DNA of 64,000 nt from Symbiodinium kawagutii (GCA_009767595.1 VSDK01018474.1:657676-721675); one strand, 5' to 3'; counted from the stretch's first letter, positions 44,165 through 54,420 are shown. Notes: generated by a model from the sequence alone, not told the origin. Translations and numbers: made by a program.

Positions 44165-44186
44165 TTATAAGTCCTATGACTTATAA
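44165..44186. repeat. 9-bp perfect hairpin
   Basis: TTATAAGTC ... GACTTATAA with a 4-base loop. It lies beside the foldback element. Confidence 0.8.
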
Positions 44187-44254
44187 GCTATATATGTAGT
44201 TCAACAGAGTAAGTACAACATCAATAGAGTTATATAGTTCGTACTGGTTAATTA

Positions 44255-44460
44255 ATAAGCTAGTACTTACTCTGTTGAACTATATAGTGGTCATTCATAC
44301 TACTAAATCCTGGTTACAACCTAGAAGCATTGCTGTAGTTAACCATTATATAAGTGTTAAACTGCAGAGTTAATGACCATTGGATCATTGCTGTGTGTTT
44401 ACCAGGATTTAATAGTATTAATGACCACTATATAGTTCAACAGAGTAAGTATTGGCTTAT
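44255..44460. mobile_element. foldback element with 60-bp inverted arms
   Basis: The left arm (44255-44314) and right arm (44401-44460) match as inverted repeats over 60 bases with about four mismatches. The shared core is TACTCTGTTGAACTATATAG. An 86-bp unique centre separates them. A third, shorter piece of the arm (GTTCAACAGAGTAAGTAC) lies just upstream at about 44198-44216. No coding capacity. The structure is that of a foldback/MITE transposon. Confidence 0.85.
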
Positions 44461-45503
44461 CATATGAAGTTCCGTCAGAATCTATATGTTCATTCATGTA
44501 GTATGCGGGCCTGCATTGGATTCCAGAAACTGCCGAAAACACAGCAAAACGATAGGCAACTCTCAAACAAACGATACCACTTTCAACAATTACATGCCTG
44601 AACACCAAACACTGTAAAACGATAGGGGACTCCCTAATCCTGTCACGGATGTTGCACGAACCACAATTTCCACAGTGGCTCATACAGCCATTAGATACCA
44701 TTAGTGTTGATTATTAGTAATCAGCGTTACTATGTGTGTCAATTATGAAGAATTATGCATTTAGTACGTGTTAACCATTCGTCAATAATTAATGTCGATT
44801 CGTTTATCACAGATGTTGATGCAAATTTGTAGTCGCTGGGACGAGCCAGAACTGGGACTCATCAGCCAGCCACATTAACCGTTGCTTGAATCCGGATACT
44901 GCACTAATGGTTAGACTAATCAGTGGATAAATCAGTTGAACTATCACATTGCCCGTGCTTCAACTGTTGCTAATTCACTGTTGATACTGGTGTACTAATC
45001 CTATACTGGACCTGCAACAGTATCATCCTGTGCAGCCATAGTTAGTTTCCTGGAAATAACCATGATACACCATGACTGTAAACCCTATATAAAGAGATAT
45101 AAAGAGATATAAAGTAGCTGGATGCAGCCCTGCAACCAAGGTGAATGTTACGTCTCCCTGTCGTTGTTGGTACTGCCTTGGCAGTCCCAACATTCGCGAG
45201 TCGCCAGTGACAGTCACTGAGGGTTCTGCCGGAACCGACCTGGGGCCCCAAATGCCAACGTGGGAACCAGGAACTTCGTTAGTTGTTGCAGTACTCATGA
45301 AGTGGGAACTGGAACAGTTTTATGATTTGCATGGATCCCAACTGTTTGTATTTGGGTTCTTTTCTTTGTCATTTTCCCATCGAAGTATCCAACTTGGTTC
45401 TGATTTGATATTTACTTTGCAGTCTAAGAATCAGTGCCCCGTTTTCTGACCGCCTATAAGTTCGTCTAAACAAAGTCTTCCTCTTTGGGGTTCCCGTTTT
45501 CAG
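44461..45503. other. no firmly supported gene
   Basis: An AGATATAA triple repeat is at 45090-45117. The plus frame at 45141-45449 is unsupported, although it lies upstream of the sushi-like exon. Confidence 0.3.
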
Positions 45504-45650
45504 CTGCGAGACGCGACTGTTCGGGATCAGGTGAACGGCCAGTGGCAATGCAGTGCTGGATATTTGGGCACGGCTGTGGCCGACTGCGAGGTGCAACGCC
45601 AAGTTATTCTGGAATCCCTGGTGGGGCTGGCTCGGGAATCGAACGGATAA
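45504..45650 (+). CDS. sushi-like (CCP) exon candidate, secreted-type
   Basis: After TTTTCAG the frame reads LRDATVRDQVNGQWQCSAGY and LGTAVADCEVQR, ending TAA at 45648-45650. W-x-C-x-x-G-Y-x-G-x-A-x-x-x-C is the pattern of a complement-control (sushi) half-module, common in large secreted or surface proteins of dinoflagellates. Only two Cys are visible, so it is a fragment or one exon. A similar exon lies at 56048. Confidence 0.4.
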   Translation: MRDATVRDQVNGQWQCSAGYLGTAVADCEVQRQVILESLVGLARESNG

Positions 45651-45670
45651 TACGTGAGGGGGTTCTTAGT

Positions 45671-45763
45671 AGCTGGGGGTACCACAATCATCCAACATAT
45701 TTGAGCATTTATAGCACTGAACAATCCATTTTTTGGGTTTCCAATTTGAGAAACCCCCATGTG
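45671..45763. mobile_element. MITE family 1, copy 7 (left end degraded)
   Basis: AGCTGGGGGTACCACAATCA, then GCATTTATAGCACTGAACAA and CCAATTTGAGAAACCCCCAT. The left terminus lacks the TTTCTCAA part. Confidence 0.65.
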
Positions 45764-46553
45764 ACTTTAACTTTTCACATATTTCACGCATTCGTGGTTG
45801 GTGGGATTGCTTTGTCGCCTTGTTTGGCCTTAGGATGGTACATCCCCAACTTGCAGAGAGTTTGGAGTCAAACTTGATCTTCCGCATTTCTGAAATCAAC
45901 GTGGATGCAGTATAACTTAGAAGGTGATGGCAACACAGTTTTCTTCCCTCCCCTTCATTGTGGGAGAAGCTCATATCAGGGCACATTTGCAGATCAGACA
46001 TCTTTTTCTGGATGGTGAAAACAGTGAAAAATAGTTTAACATTTGCAGAAAACATACGATTTGTGGAGCACTTTGAGTTCCAACCTGACGACCTTCCGTT
46101 GGGGCGAGGGGCGGTCCGCAGGTCATCTCGATCTTTTCGAGTGAAACGCGGAGCGCGGTGTGCCAGGACGGTGGGGTCAGAATTTCAGAGATGAAAAGAT
46201 CAAGTGCGTTCAGGCTTCTACTGGTTGGTTCTTACAGCTGATCTCACCAGACTATCAAGGGGAAGTGTTGCATGATTAAAATCCCCCTTGATTCTTCTTG
46301 ATTACCACGAGAATCGGTGAATCCCACAATGAAGCAACTAGATATATAAGTCAGCTGCGCGACCCACCAGTGATCGACCAAAGGTCCCGTTGCTTCTCAG
46401 CGGCGCCACTTGGAGGTCAATGATAAGCCCCACCAGGTAATGGCAGTAGCCTTGACTGATCATCGCCACCAGGGCTTTGGTTCAGAGCATGGACCTTGAT
46501 TTATCCCGTTGGTCTTTGTGTGCTTGCAACGTCCTAATTTCACCCTGTTGACC
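45764..46553. other. no supported gene
   Basis: A plus frame at 45958-46194 (FEFQPDDLPLGRGAVRRSS) is possible but has no domain or splice support. Confidence 0.3.
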
Positions 46554-46655
46554 ATGCACATGGATGATGAATTTGAAGGGATGCTGCTCAAGAACCGAAA
46601 TGAATTGCTCTCAATTGCCCACCGATTTGGAGTTGAATCATCAGGCAAATATTAG
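46554..46655 (+). CDS. exon candidate just upstream of the LINE (hypothetical)
   Basis: Thirty-three codons from ATG: MHMDDEFEGMLLKNRNELLS, then IAHRFGVESSGKY and TAG. The frame is open a little upstream (PNFTLLT). Charged-helix composition suggests a real exon, and the LINE that follows may have landed next to it. Not recognised. Confidence 0.3.
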   Translation: MHMDDEFEGMLLKNRNELLSIAHRFGVESSGKY

Positions 46656-47008
46656 TATTTAGTGGATCTTTATTCAATCATTCAGCAGCTCAAGTGTCAA
46701 CAGGGAATTTTGCACTGCTGAAATGCTTCCTTTCTGCTGGCAGAAATCCTTGCTAAGCTTGGTCACACAACCTGTGCTGTGTATCAACTCAGATTGAAAC
46801 TCCATGTCTAAGGCAAGCAGGTAGCACTTGTCAATGTTTCAGAAAAGTAATTCTTGGCTTTGAAAGCTACACATGGTTTCGGGTGGGATGGTTTTCAGAG
46901 CAAAAGCAAGACGATGGTTCATGAAGAAACCACGGTACTGGACGGGTTTTCTAGTTGGTAAGTAATGGTAAGTACAGTGTGCATCAGTGTGGAGTATCAT
47001 ATTCGGAG

Positions 47009-47962
47009 ATGTCCGCCATCCATGAGAAGATCGATGAGCAGCGCATGTTGGACCTCTTGAAGCCGTGTGGAGAGACAACACCTTCCATCATTGGAAGCGA
47101 GCCCAAGTTCACCACACCAAGGAAGATGACTAAGAAGGATGCTGAATTTCTTCTTCGCACTGTATCCTCGGTATGTTCTGAAAACCAAGGACCGACCTGG
47201 AAGTGCCCATTTTGCAGATTTGAAGTCTCCACTGCGAAGATGACCAAAAGGAAAGCGGCACATCAGATTGGAAACCATCTTCGAGGCGTGCACTACACCA
47301 AATGGGCTGAGCAGGTGGCCTACAACCAGGCCAAGGGTATCTCACGAATGGTTGCTGGTCTTGGATTCAAGACTTTGTTGGAGCCACTCCCAATGGAGAA
47401 AGTTCCAGCTTCCAAGATGAAAGACTATGACTTTGTGTGCCCATATTGCAGGTATGGCATCAAGGAGAGAGCCACGAACTTCTTGATGCAGAAAACCAAG
47501 AAACACCATCTCAAAAACTGCAAGAAGAAGCCGTATGAAGTGAATCTGAAGCAGTACTACACAGATGCAAAGCCACAACGAACTCGCATTGAGATGCAAG
47601 TCCGCAAGAACATGCCCTTTGTTGCCAGGATGTTGGCTCTTCGCAGGGCAAAGGAAAGAGGCCACGACCCTATCTTCTTGCCATGGAAGTTCAAGCCCAA
47701 TCGATATGGATACAAGAGCACCTGCATTTACTTGTGCAAAACTTGCCGTGCACCTTCACCCCCTGGTGGACCCACTTGGAGGAAAGCTTGCAAGGGAAGA
47801 ACGTGGAGGTCACTGCGAAAGCCTCGCATCTCTCCAGGTGCTGCTTGGTGGAACCTTATGGCCAAAGGCGGGTCATTGCAGAAGCTGATGAAAGGTTTGC
47901 AGATCGATGAGAAGGAGCAGAAGATGATCAGAGCTGCGGTTGCGAAGCACAGAAAAGAGTGA
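47009..47962 (+). CDS. non-LTR retrotransposon ORF1, zinc-finger protein
   Basis: 317 codons from the ATG in GGAGATGTCC; the open frame reaches back to 46955, but this is the first Met that begins protein-like sequence. Two zinc-finger-like modules are visible. One is C66-x2-C69 with H85, H90 and H95 (WKCPFCRFEVS ... HLRGVH). The other is C144-x2-C147 with H166, H167 and C171. A third CIYLCKTC lies further on. The protein is Lys/Arg-rich throughout, as expected of an RNA/DNA-binding LINE ORF1 that coats the element RNA. It ends 18 bases before ORF2 on the same strand. Confidence 0.75.
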   Translation: MSAIHEKIDEQRMLDLLKPCGETTPSIIGSEPKFTTPRKMTKKDAEFLLRTVSSVCSENQGPTWKCPFCRFEVSTAKMTKRKAAHQIGNHLRGVHYTKWAEQVAYNQAKGISRMVAGLGFKTLLEPLPMEKVPASKMKDYDFVCPYCRYGIKERATNFLMQKTKKHHLKNCKKKPYEVNLKQYYTDAKPQRTRIEMQVRKNMPFVARMLALRRAKERGHDPIFLPWKFKPNRYGYKSTCIYLCKTCRAPSPPGGPTWRKACKGRTWRSLRKPRISPGAAWWNLMAKGGSLQKLMKGLQIDEKEQKMIRAAVAKHRKE

Positions 47963-47980
47963 GATGATGGGCAAGCTGGC

Positions 47981-50900
47981 ATGTCGGCTCAACGTGCCAG
48001 TGTAGCCTATGCCGAGCAAGATTTTGGTGCTTCTGCCTCCCTTAGGGGAGGTAATTCGAATGCCTCCATGAAGCCTGTCACTTGGACAATCAACTGTGGA
48101 GGATATAGTGGATTTTGGAGACTTCTGACTCACTTAGAAGGATTGAATTGGTCTGAACGCCCTCAGGCTATCTGCATGCAAGATGTTTCTTGTTCCAGAG
48201 AGGATTGGAAAGGTGTACAAAACACCATCACCTGCCTCGGCTACCGCAGTTACTGCACAGCTTTTGTGCCAACAGGACTGAAGAAGAAAGGATGCATCAC
48301 CCTGATTGCGTCCTATCTCCCATCAAGACAGCTTGCGCAGCTCAGCACTGACAATGGCAGTGCTCTTGCAGTCGAGCTGGGAGGTGTAATGTTGATGAAC
48401 CTTTACATCTTGCCACGTGAATGTCAACGAGCCATGTTTTGTGCCGACTTGGACGAGTGGTGGGTCCAGATCAACTGGCAAAGACCTAACAGCACCATCA
48501 TTTGTGGTGACTTTAACGAACCATTTCTCAATGGCTGGGTTGCTGCGCTTCTATGTCCTCGAGGCTTCTTTGAGGTTGAGGTCAACTCCCCTACAACGAG
48601 GTGGGAAGGATCTAGAGTCATAGACTACTTCCTAACTGACGGTGTTGACTCTTGTGACCAACAAGCACAAGTCCTATCTCCGTGGATCAGTGACCGCATG
48701 ATTGTTCAACTCGGTGCTGACCTTGGATGGCATGCCTCAACAGAAGCTGTTTTTGCCAAACAAATGGCATTCAAACGCCCCATGTGGACTTGTGAAAACA
48801 CTTGGAAGCTGTACTTCGAAGAAGCTTTCATGCATTGCTCCATGAAAGGCTGGGATGAAGCGTGTTGGCATGTTGAACGTACTATGCCACATCTGCACAC
48901 CAGTGACCAACATATCGTTGATTTCACTTGGATACTTGCTATGGCTATGCTTTTGAGTGTCTTTCGAGTCGCTTTCTATCTGGCTTGGATTCAATCCCCT
49001 GAGACCTTCGATGACGGTATTGAACTTAGCCGTGTGAAACACCTGGCGACTGTTTTTCAGAAGAGCAGGCTGCATGCACCCCGTGTTGTGGATCGCACCT
49101 TTCCCAAGACAGCCAAGCATGAATGCATGAAGATCCGAAAACTGCGCAATAAGCTTGCCATCATGGATGAGTTGATTTTCACTTGGAAGAAGCGTGGCAA
49201 ACCTGTTTCCAATGACGGGCTCCTGGTTAAGGTTCAACGACGACTGCAACAGCCTATATCCTCACTGCATGACCTTGTTTCTCTTTCGGAGAGTTATCGT
49301 GCACAGATTGTGGCTTTGGAGCAGGAGCATCGATACAACAATTTGCGTGTATGGAGACATAATATGCAAACTTCCATTCAGAAGAGATCTTTCTGGCTCA
49401 ACAAGAACAAATGCTCACACTTTCCAGCGGTGGGCACAGACGAGACAACTGCATCAACGAAAGATGAATCCTTGTTTCTCCTTAGTCAGTTTTGGTCGCA
49501 ACTGCATGGAGAGGCTCCTTGGACGAATGAAGAGCGTGATGCGAAATCTTCAGTACTTGGTGCATATATCAGTGAACAATTGCAAGGTTATACATGTGAA
49601 TGTGACAGACCTGCATTGGAGGACTTTGCCAGAGCTTTTCGAGACACTGCAGGAGCTCCAGGTGTTGATCAGTGGACTGCTGATGACCTTCATGTCATGT
49701 CCGGGCACACTGGAGCCCTGACTATCATAATGAGAGCTATGGCTGTTTGGGAGGAGTTCTCTCTGACACACCAGATTTTGCAACATGCCAAGTATTCGTT
49801 CATACCAAAGCCGACGAAGATCAACAACAATGTGATTGCTCCACAGGGACTCCGACCCATCGCTGTCTTCAGTGTGTTTTGGAGAGTGTGGACAGGAAGC
49901 TGGATCAAGAGTGATATGTTTCGACCTATCAAGGAGGCCTTTCCTCTCGCGATGGGTGGCATTACTGGTGGTGGCCCTCTGGTTCAAGCTGCCATCATCG
50001 ACTGTGCTCTGCATGATCTTCGCAATGGCTGCAGCTTAGACTTTCGACAGTGTTTCGAAACAGTGGACTTGCTTTTTGTTGAGCAGGTTCTTCGCAAAGG
50101 ACTTCCATGCAAGCTGCATGCATGGATTGGTGTGTTGATGCATCAATGGAAGCATGTCTATCGATGGACTTGCTACGACAGACATGTGTCGCGTGAACCG
50201 TTTCGAGCTGCAACCGGAATACCACAAGGTGATTCTGCTTCTCCTTTAGTACTGGCATTGATCCTTGCCTTGGGGGGGCATCTTGTTCAACAACTTTCTT
50301 GTCATGGCAAGATACTGCAATCGATCTATGTTGACGATCGTACAGTCATTGCTGAAACTGCGGACTTGGTTGAGAAAGCGATCCAGGTGTGGTCCGACTA
50401 TGCCAGGTATATTCATCTACTTGAGAATCCTGCAAGAACTCAGCGGTGTAGTTTGGACAACGATGTCGCCCCTTCTTTTATGGAGGTGCTTGGGGTCATA
50501 GTTGGTGACCCCTCACAGAAGCAGTTCAACAAGATGGCCAAGAATGTGACTCGTCTTCGTGAAGCGCAACAAACAGCACGTCGTATCAGCATGTTGCCGA
50601 TAGCTCAGCAGTCTAAGATCCAGTCAATGGGCATTTTCGTCAAGTCGAAAGCTGGATATGGGTGGCTCACAGGCCTTCCGGGATCTGCTTCAGCTTCGAG
50701 CTACAACTCAGTCATCTGGAAGTCGGTGGGTAGGCTCCGAATGGGTATTGGTCGCCTGAAGTCTATCCTTTCTGGTGCGCATATGGAGCTTGAGCAGTCA
50801 GTTCTAGTTCAGCAGATCCACACCCAGGCGCATCGAGATGACAGAATGCAATCTACAGGTATTGGCCGACCTTGTAGCCTCGATATGATGATTCTGGATG

Positions 50901-51400
50901 GGATGGAAAAGTTCGGTTGGTTCAAGACTCTTGATCGCTGGACCCTTTCTGTGCTGGATATGAGTTTTCAGAAAACAGATGCGTTGTGCCCTAAGAGCTG
51001 GAAGAAGGCTACACACATGCTTCGGTCATCATTCAGGTGGTGGAACTATGAGCAGTTGCGTCAGTCCACTCGTCGTGAATTCAGGAGTGGAACCTTGCCA
51101 GAATTTTCTTTGGACAGAATCGAGCTGGTCAGGCGTTGGGTCAGCAATACAAAAGGAGCATTTGGTGTTGCGACTGGATCGGTGATGAGCCTCAAGCTGA
51201 AGAACCTCCTGTTTGAACAGGAATCCAAGTGTGGAATTTGCTCCTTAGCAAACCCGCCTTGGGACCACACATGGAGGTGTGCACTTGGACGAGATCCACC
51301 AGAAGACATTCTGCTCCGTCGCTTCTGTTGGCCAAGAACGGTTGCTGATGTGGCTCTTTGCCATGAATTTCTTGCTGGACTCGCTAGAGTCCGTGTTTAG
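47981..51400 (+). CDS. non-LTR retrotransposon ORF2 (endonuclease-like + reverse transcriptase)
   Basis: 1,139 uninterrupted codons from ATG. The N-terminal AP-endonuclease-like domain has TWTINCGG (residues 34-41), GDFNEP (176-181) and SRVIDY (211-216). Two usual catalytic residues differ: QE is QD (67-68) and SDH is SDR (237-239). The reverse transcriptase has motif A LDFRQCFETVD (686-696), motif B GIPQGDSASP (746-755) and motif C YVDD (783-786). The C-terminal C1084-x2-C1087-x8-H1096-x3-C1100 is a zinc knuckle. Known: LINE ORF2 nicks DNA and copies its RNA at the nick. An intact frame suggests recent activity, but the endonuclease changes raise doubt. Confidence 0.85.
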   Translation: MSAQRASVAYAEQDFGASASLRGGNSNASMKPVTWTINCGGYSGFWRLLTHLEGLNWSERPQAICMQDVSCSREDWKGVQNTITCLGYRSYCTAFVPTGLKKKGCITLIASYLPSRQLAQLSTDNGSALAVELGGVMLMNLYILPRECQRAMFCADLDEWWVQINWQRPNSTIICGDFNEPFLNGWVAALLCPRGFFEVEVNSPTTRWEGSRVIDYFLTDGVDSCDQQAQVLSPWISDRMIVQLGADLGWHASTEAVFAKQMAFKRPMWTCENTWKLYFEEAFMHCSMKGWDEACWHVERTMPHLHTSDQHIVDFTWILAMAMLLSVFRVAFYLAWIQSPETFDDGIELSRVKHLATVFQKSRLHAPRVVDRTFPKTAKHECMKIRKLRNKLAIMDELIFTWKKRGKPVSNDGLLVKVQRRLQQPISSLHDLVSLSESYRAQIVALEQEHRYNNLRVWRHNMQTSIQKRSFWLNKNKCSHFPAVGTDETTASTKDESLFLLSQFWSQLHGEAPWTNEERDAKSSVLGAYISEQLQGYTCECDRPALEDFARAFRDTAGAPGVDQWTADDLHVMSGHTGALTIIMRAMAVWEEFSLTHQILQHAKYSFIPKPTKINNNVIAPQGLRPIAVFSVFWRVWTGSWIKSDMFRPIKEAFPLAMGGITGGGPLVQAAIIDCALHDLRNGCSLDFRQCFETVDLLFVEQVLRKGLPCKLHAWIGVLMHQWKHVYRWTCYDRHVSREPFRAATGIPQGDSASPLVLALILALGGHLVQQLSCHGKILQSIYVDDRTVIAETADLVEKAIQVWSDYARYIHLLENPARTQRCSLDNDVAPSFMEVLGVIVGDPSQKQFNKMAKNVTRLREAQQTARRISMLPIAQQSKIQSMGIFVKSKAGYGWLTGLPGSASASSYNSVIWKSVGRLRMGIGRLKSILSGAHMELEQSVLVQQIHTQAHRDDRMQSTGIGRPCSLDMMILDGMEKFGWFKTLDRWTLSVLDMSFQKTDALCPKSWKKATHMLRSSFRWWNYEQLRQSTRREFRSGTLPEFSLDRIELVRRWVSNTKGAFGVATGSVMSLKLKNLLFEQESKCGICSLANPPWDHTWRCALGRDPPEDILLRRFCWPRTVADVALCHEFLAGLARVRV

Positions 51401-51411
51401 ATGACCTACTC

Positions 51412-51513
51412 AATGTCGGTTGCCGTGGTTGCCGACATTCTCAAAGAATGATGATCCGCCATCCATGGTATGACTTTCCAACCATCAGATTAGGTTCAAG
51501 GAACCGTCATCTG
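51412..51513 (+). other. 3' stem-loops after LINE ORF2
   Basis: Eleven bases after the stop, AATGTCGG (51412-51419) pairs with CCGACATT (51432-51439) around a 12-nt loop. A second structure at 51486-51513 pairs CAGAT with ATCTG and, inside, GGTTC with GAACC. LINE reverse transcriptases often recognise a 3' stem-loop. The element's exact 3' end is not visible. Confidence 0.5.
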
Positions 51514-51774
51514 ATTGATTGACATTCAGGATGTTATGGCAGTGACTGAATATTTGTTGTTCATCCTTGGATAGAAACGGATTGCTCAAGAAAGGGCATG
51601 ACGAGCGGCTGAAACGTCATGGGTTGCCGCACCACCCGTGAAGTGGGAGTCGCCGCACACGCTGATCGATGACCTGGAAATCCAGCAAGAAACACCTTGC
51701 GTGGTGCTAACCCCTGGCAACAAAATCATTCATGCGGTTGTACATGCAAATCATGGGTCACCATTCAAAACTAT
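51514..51774. other. 3' flank of the LINE, no gene
   Basis: No poly-A tail or clear target-site duplication could be recognised. Confidence 0.35.
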
Positions 51775-51890
51775 ATAGTGGTTTCTCAAAATAGGGAACC
51801 TCCAAAAATGGTGGGTTTATTACTATAGATAGTTAATAATGGATGATCTGGGGGGTCCCCTATGGCTTGAGAAACACCCATATGGTAGGA
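51775..51890. mobile_element. MITE family 1, copy 8
   Basis: The left end is GTGGTTTCTCAAAATAGGGA and the right end TATGGCTTGAGAAACACCCA. The core is GGTGGGTTTATTACTATAGA. The edges ATATAGTG / ATATGGTA are an imperfect direct repeat. Confidence 0.85.
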
Positions 51891-51897
51891 AGACCAG

Positions 51898-52047
51898 GGA
51901 ACCCCCACTGCCATCGCTCCAGCCCCAGCTGGCAGCAGATCAAGCTGTGCAGGCACGTGTGAGCTTGAGCGGCTGCGAAGAGATGTCAAGTTGCTTGCCC
52001 CCAACCCTGGATCAGTCGGGGAGCTCGGCAGACAGCAGGTGCCATGA
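51898..52047 (+). CDS. exon candidate next to a MITE (hypothetical)
   Basis: After GACCAG the frame reads GTPTAIAPAPAGSRSSCAG and CELERLRRDVKLLAPNPGS, ending VP and TGA. A GTGCCA just before the stop could be a donor. A Pro/Ala linker followed by a short coiled coil is typical exon material. The MITE ends eight bases upstream, inside the presumed intron. Not recognised. Confidence 0.3.
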   Translation, partial: GTPTAIAPAPAGSRSSCAGTCELERLRRDVKLLAPNPGSVGELGRQQVP

Positions 52048-52300
52048 GTGACTTTCCGGGGCCATGGACAGCTTCTCCATGACCAACGCCGTTGACCTGG
52101 GAGCAGACCAGTTCAGACAGTTTGAAGGAAATGAATTGCAAAGCACGTGAATATCATGTTTCAGATGTTTCTCATTATTGAAACATCAATGACGAAAACA
52201 TGACAGAGACTCTCACACATGGTTCATATCACTCTTGAGTCATTAGCGGGGCTATGACGTCGAGCTATTTATCACTAGAGCAGTGATCATTTATGTTGTA

Positions 52301-52397
52301 TCCCACCCTACGCTTGCAGTTACCTCTCTAGTCGGGAACCAGGGAACCCCAAGTAGGGATGGGGACCTATAGTATTTAGGTTACTGGAAGGGTAGGG
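52301..52397. mobile_element. MITE family 2, copy 2
   Basis: CCCTACGCTTGCAGTTACCT, then GGGAACCCCAAGTAGGGATG and GGTTACTGGAAGGGTAGGG. It matches copy 1 over most of its length. Confidence 0.75.
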
Positions 52398-52400
52398 CCA

Positions 52401-52592
52401 ATGAAGTTGACAGATTTGTCATTTCAACACGAAGCATCAGCAAGCCCTTCTTCGTGTATTAATGCCTCTGCAGCAACTCCAAAGGGAAGAAATCATATGG
52501 CTCGAATGATCAGTGGTGAACTGTTTGTGAGGGCCAGAATTTACGATACCAGTCTTGTCAATTCTGACAGACTTCGTGAATTGAAATTGTGA
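52401..52592 (+). CDS. small ORF after a MITE (hypothetical)
   Basis: 63 codons from ATG: MKLTDLSFQHEASASPSSC, then MARMISGELFVRARIYDTS and TGA. It begins four bases after a family 2 MITE. No domain. It could be an exon or chance. Confidence 0.25.
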   Translation: MKLTDLSFQHEASASPSSCINASAATPKGRNHMARMISGELFVRARIYDTSLVNSDRLRELKL

Positions 52593-54321
52593 ACAAGCGT
52601 CTTTTCACGAAGCGAGCAAGCAGTAACTGCTGCATGAATAGTCCCAAATCTGCGAGAGTGTGCACTGTGCACCTCTGTGTTGAAGTTTTGGGCAGAAAGA
52701 GTAACCGCATAGAGTTGCCATTAGCCACTTCTCAGCTGAGGTGCATCTACGATGTGTCTGATTGCATCGGGGCTTAAGCCTCAGCACCGGAGATTCGTTG
52801 CTGGGACACCATCATGGCGGCATCCCAAAGCCCAATCAATGGCAATCTGTTGTTATTGGTAGCAGCTAGTGTCTTGTGGCTCTTTACTCATATTAATTAT
52901 GGTTCATTTTTGATGGCAGTCCCAATGAAACAGCAAGTAGAACTGTTCCACAGTTGGCCAGCAACCAAGTCAGACCAGTGATATCCCTGTCTCGTGCCCC
53001 ATAAACAATCAAAAAGATGCCGGCCCTTGAGTGTTGGATAGTTGCCAATTTGGAAATGACATTGAATCTGTTGGGTCCAGGGGTGTTCCTATTTGTGCGA
53101 ACCCCGTAGTGGTGAAGCATGTTGTGTTGGTCAGACCAGTGCAGTCAAAATATGAGGGCCGGTGTGTAGAGAATGCCTCGTGTGAAGGTCACGGTCAATT
53201 TGGATGCAGATGATTCGGATGCAGATGCTCCATAAACGCACGCACCAATTGCTCTGACGCGTGTCTGCCCAGCCTTGCCAGGTCCTTTCAGGCACAAACT
53301 GCTCCATTCGCTGTCGCAGCCCTCCCTATGAGGACAGGGCTTGGGATCAGTAGCCATGTCACAGTACAGCAATCTATGCACAGCTGCCCCCGAGGGTTGC
53401 TGGGTTGAATGAACCAGTTGTTTCATGGCGGGGCGAGTGATGGGATCACATGGATGCTTAGACATACGAAGATCATATATTCAATGTTTTTATTTGACAA
53501 TGACACATTTACGAATCACCTATTGTTTATCCAGCTTCCATCATTATGTGTCATTAGCTCTAGAATACAGTTGGTGTTGTTGTTAGCGCGTTTCATGTGC
53601 TGCAGAGCTAAAGTCCATCACCCTGGGTCCCCTGTTTCGTTTGGTGAAACATGAAGCCCCTTGGGGTTGTAATTACTTCAGGTGTGGATCACAAGTGATT
53701 GTTTTCCTGCCTTTCGCAGGTGCATTAGTCAAATTTATTGAAATGCTGCTCTTATGGAATTCCTGGCCTGAGAATCCCTATGATGACAAGTTGAACCATC
53801 ATCCTCAAGAAGTGTAAACCCATCGTTCATGTTCACAGCAATCAGCTTCCACACAAAGTCTTGGTTCATCATCATCGATCGGGTTTCTACTGATTTTTTG
53901 TGGGAAGGATCTTTCTGGATATTTTGGGATCATCAATTGACCCATGACTTGGGAAATCCGTGGAATCCATGGAATCTCTGAGTTGGAATACCCTTCACCC
54001 ACTTGGGAAATCCAATCCATAGTAGATCCTCAACTTTTGGGGGCCCTTGCTCTTCATCAACCATTCTCACCTTGGGGACGGGTTCTACCACGGGCCTGGA
54101 CTGCCTCAGGGTATCCCTTCGAATGCCACCTGCCCCAACGGCAACCTGGATCCCCTGCGGGTTGTGGAGCGGTAGCCCAGCGTGGGGTGTGAAACTGCAC
54201 CTGTTGCTCCAGTCCGACATGTGGATTTCATTGGGACAGATATGGCTGTCGGTCAATATTAACCAACCAATAGTAAGGGATAATGACCAACCAATAATAT
54301 GGAAAACAATGGTTAATGGTA
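52593..54321. other. no firmly supported gene
   Basis: A frame at 53031-53213 ends CVENASCEGHGQFGC, faintly EGF-like. GTGGAATCC-type words repeat at 53940-54020. A MITE family 3-like core lies at 54250-54288. Frames near 54040-54260 overlap on both strands. Confidence 0.3.
54250..54288. mobile_element. MITE family 3-like core, copy 2
   Basis: GGTCAATATTAACCAACCAA and ATAATGACC match the element at 27432-27478 with few changes; the outer ends are lost. Confidence 0.45.
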
Positions 54322-54420
54322 TGAGTGTTTCTCAAGCCATAGGGGGCCCCCAAATCATCCACGAAAAATCATTTTCAGTAACAAACCGTTTTTGGCACCA
54401 CTATTTTTGAGAAACCACAG
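54322..54420. mobile_element. MITE family 1, copy 9
   Basis: GTGTTTCTCAAGCCATAGGG, then CCCCAAATCATCCACG and ACTATTTTTGAGAAACCACA. Shorter core than other copies. Confidence 0.75.

Noticed and set aside
51840..51890. GGCTTGAG in MITE ends as a relic of the dinoflagellate spliced leader
   Set aside because: The leader ends in GGCTCAAG; the MITE word differs and forms part of its own inverted repeat.
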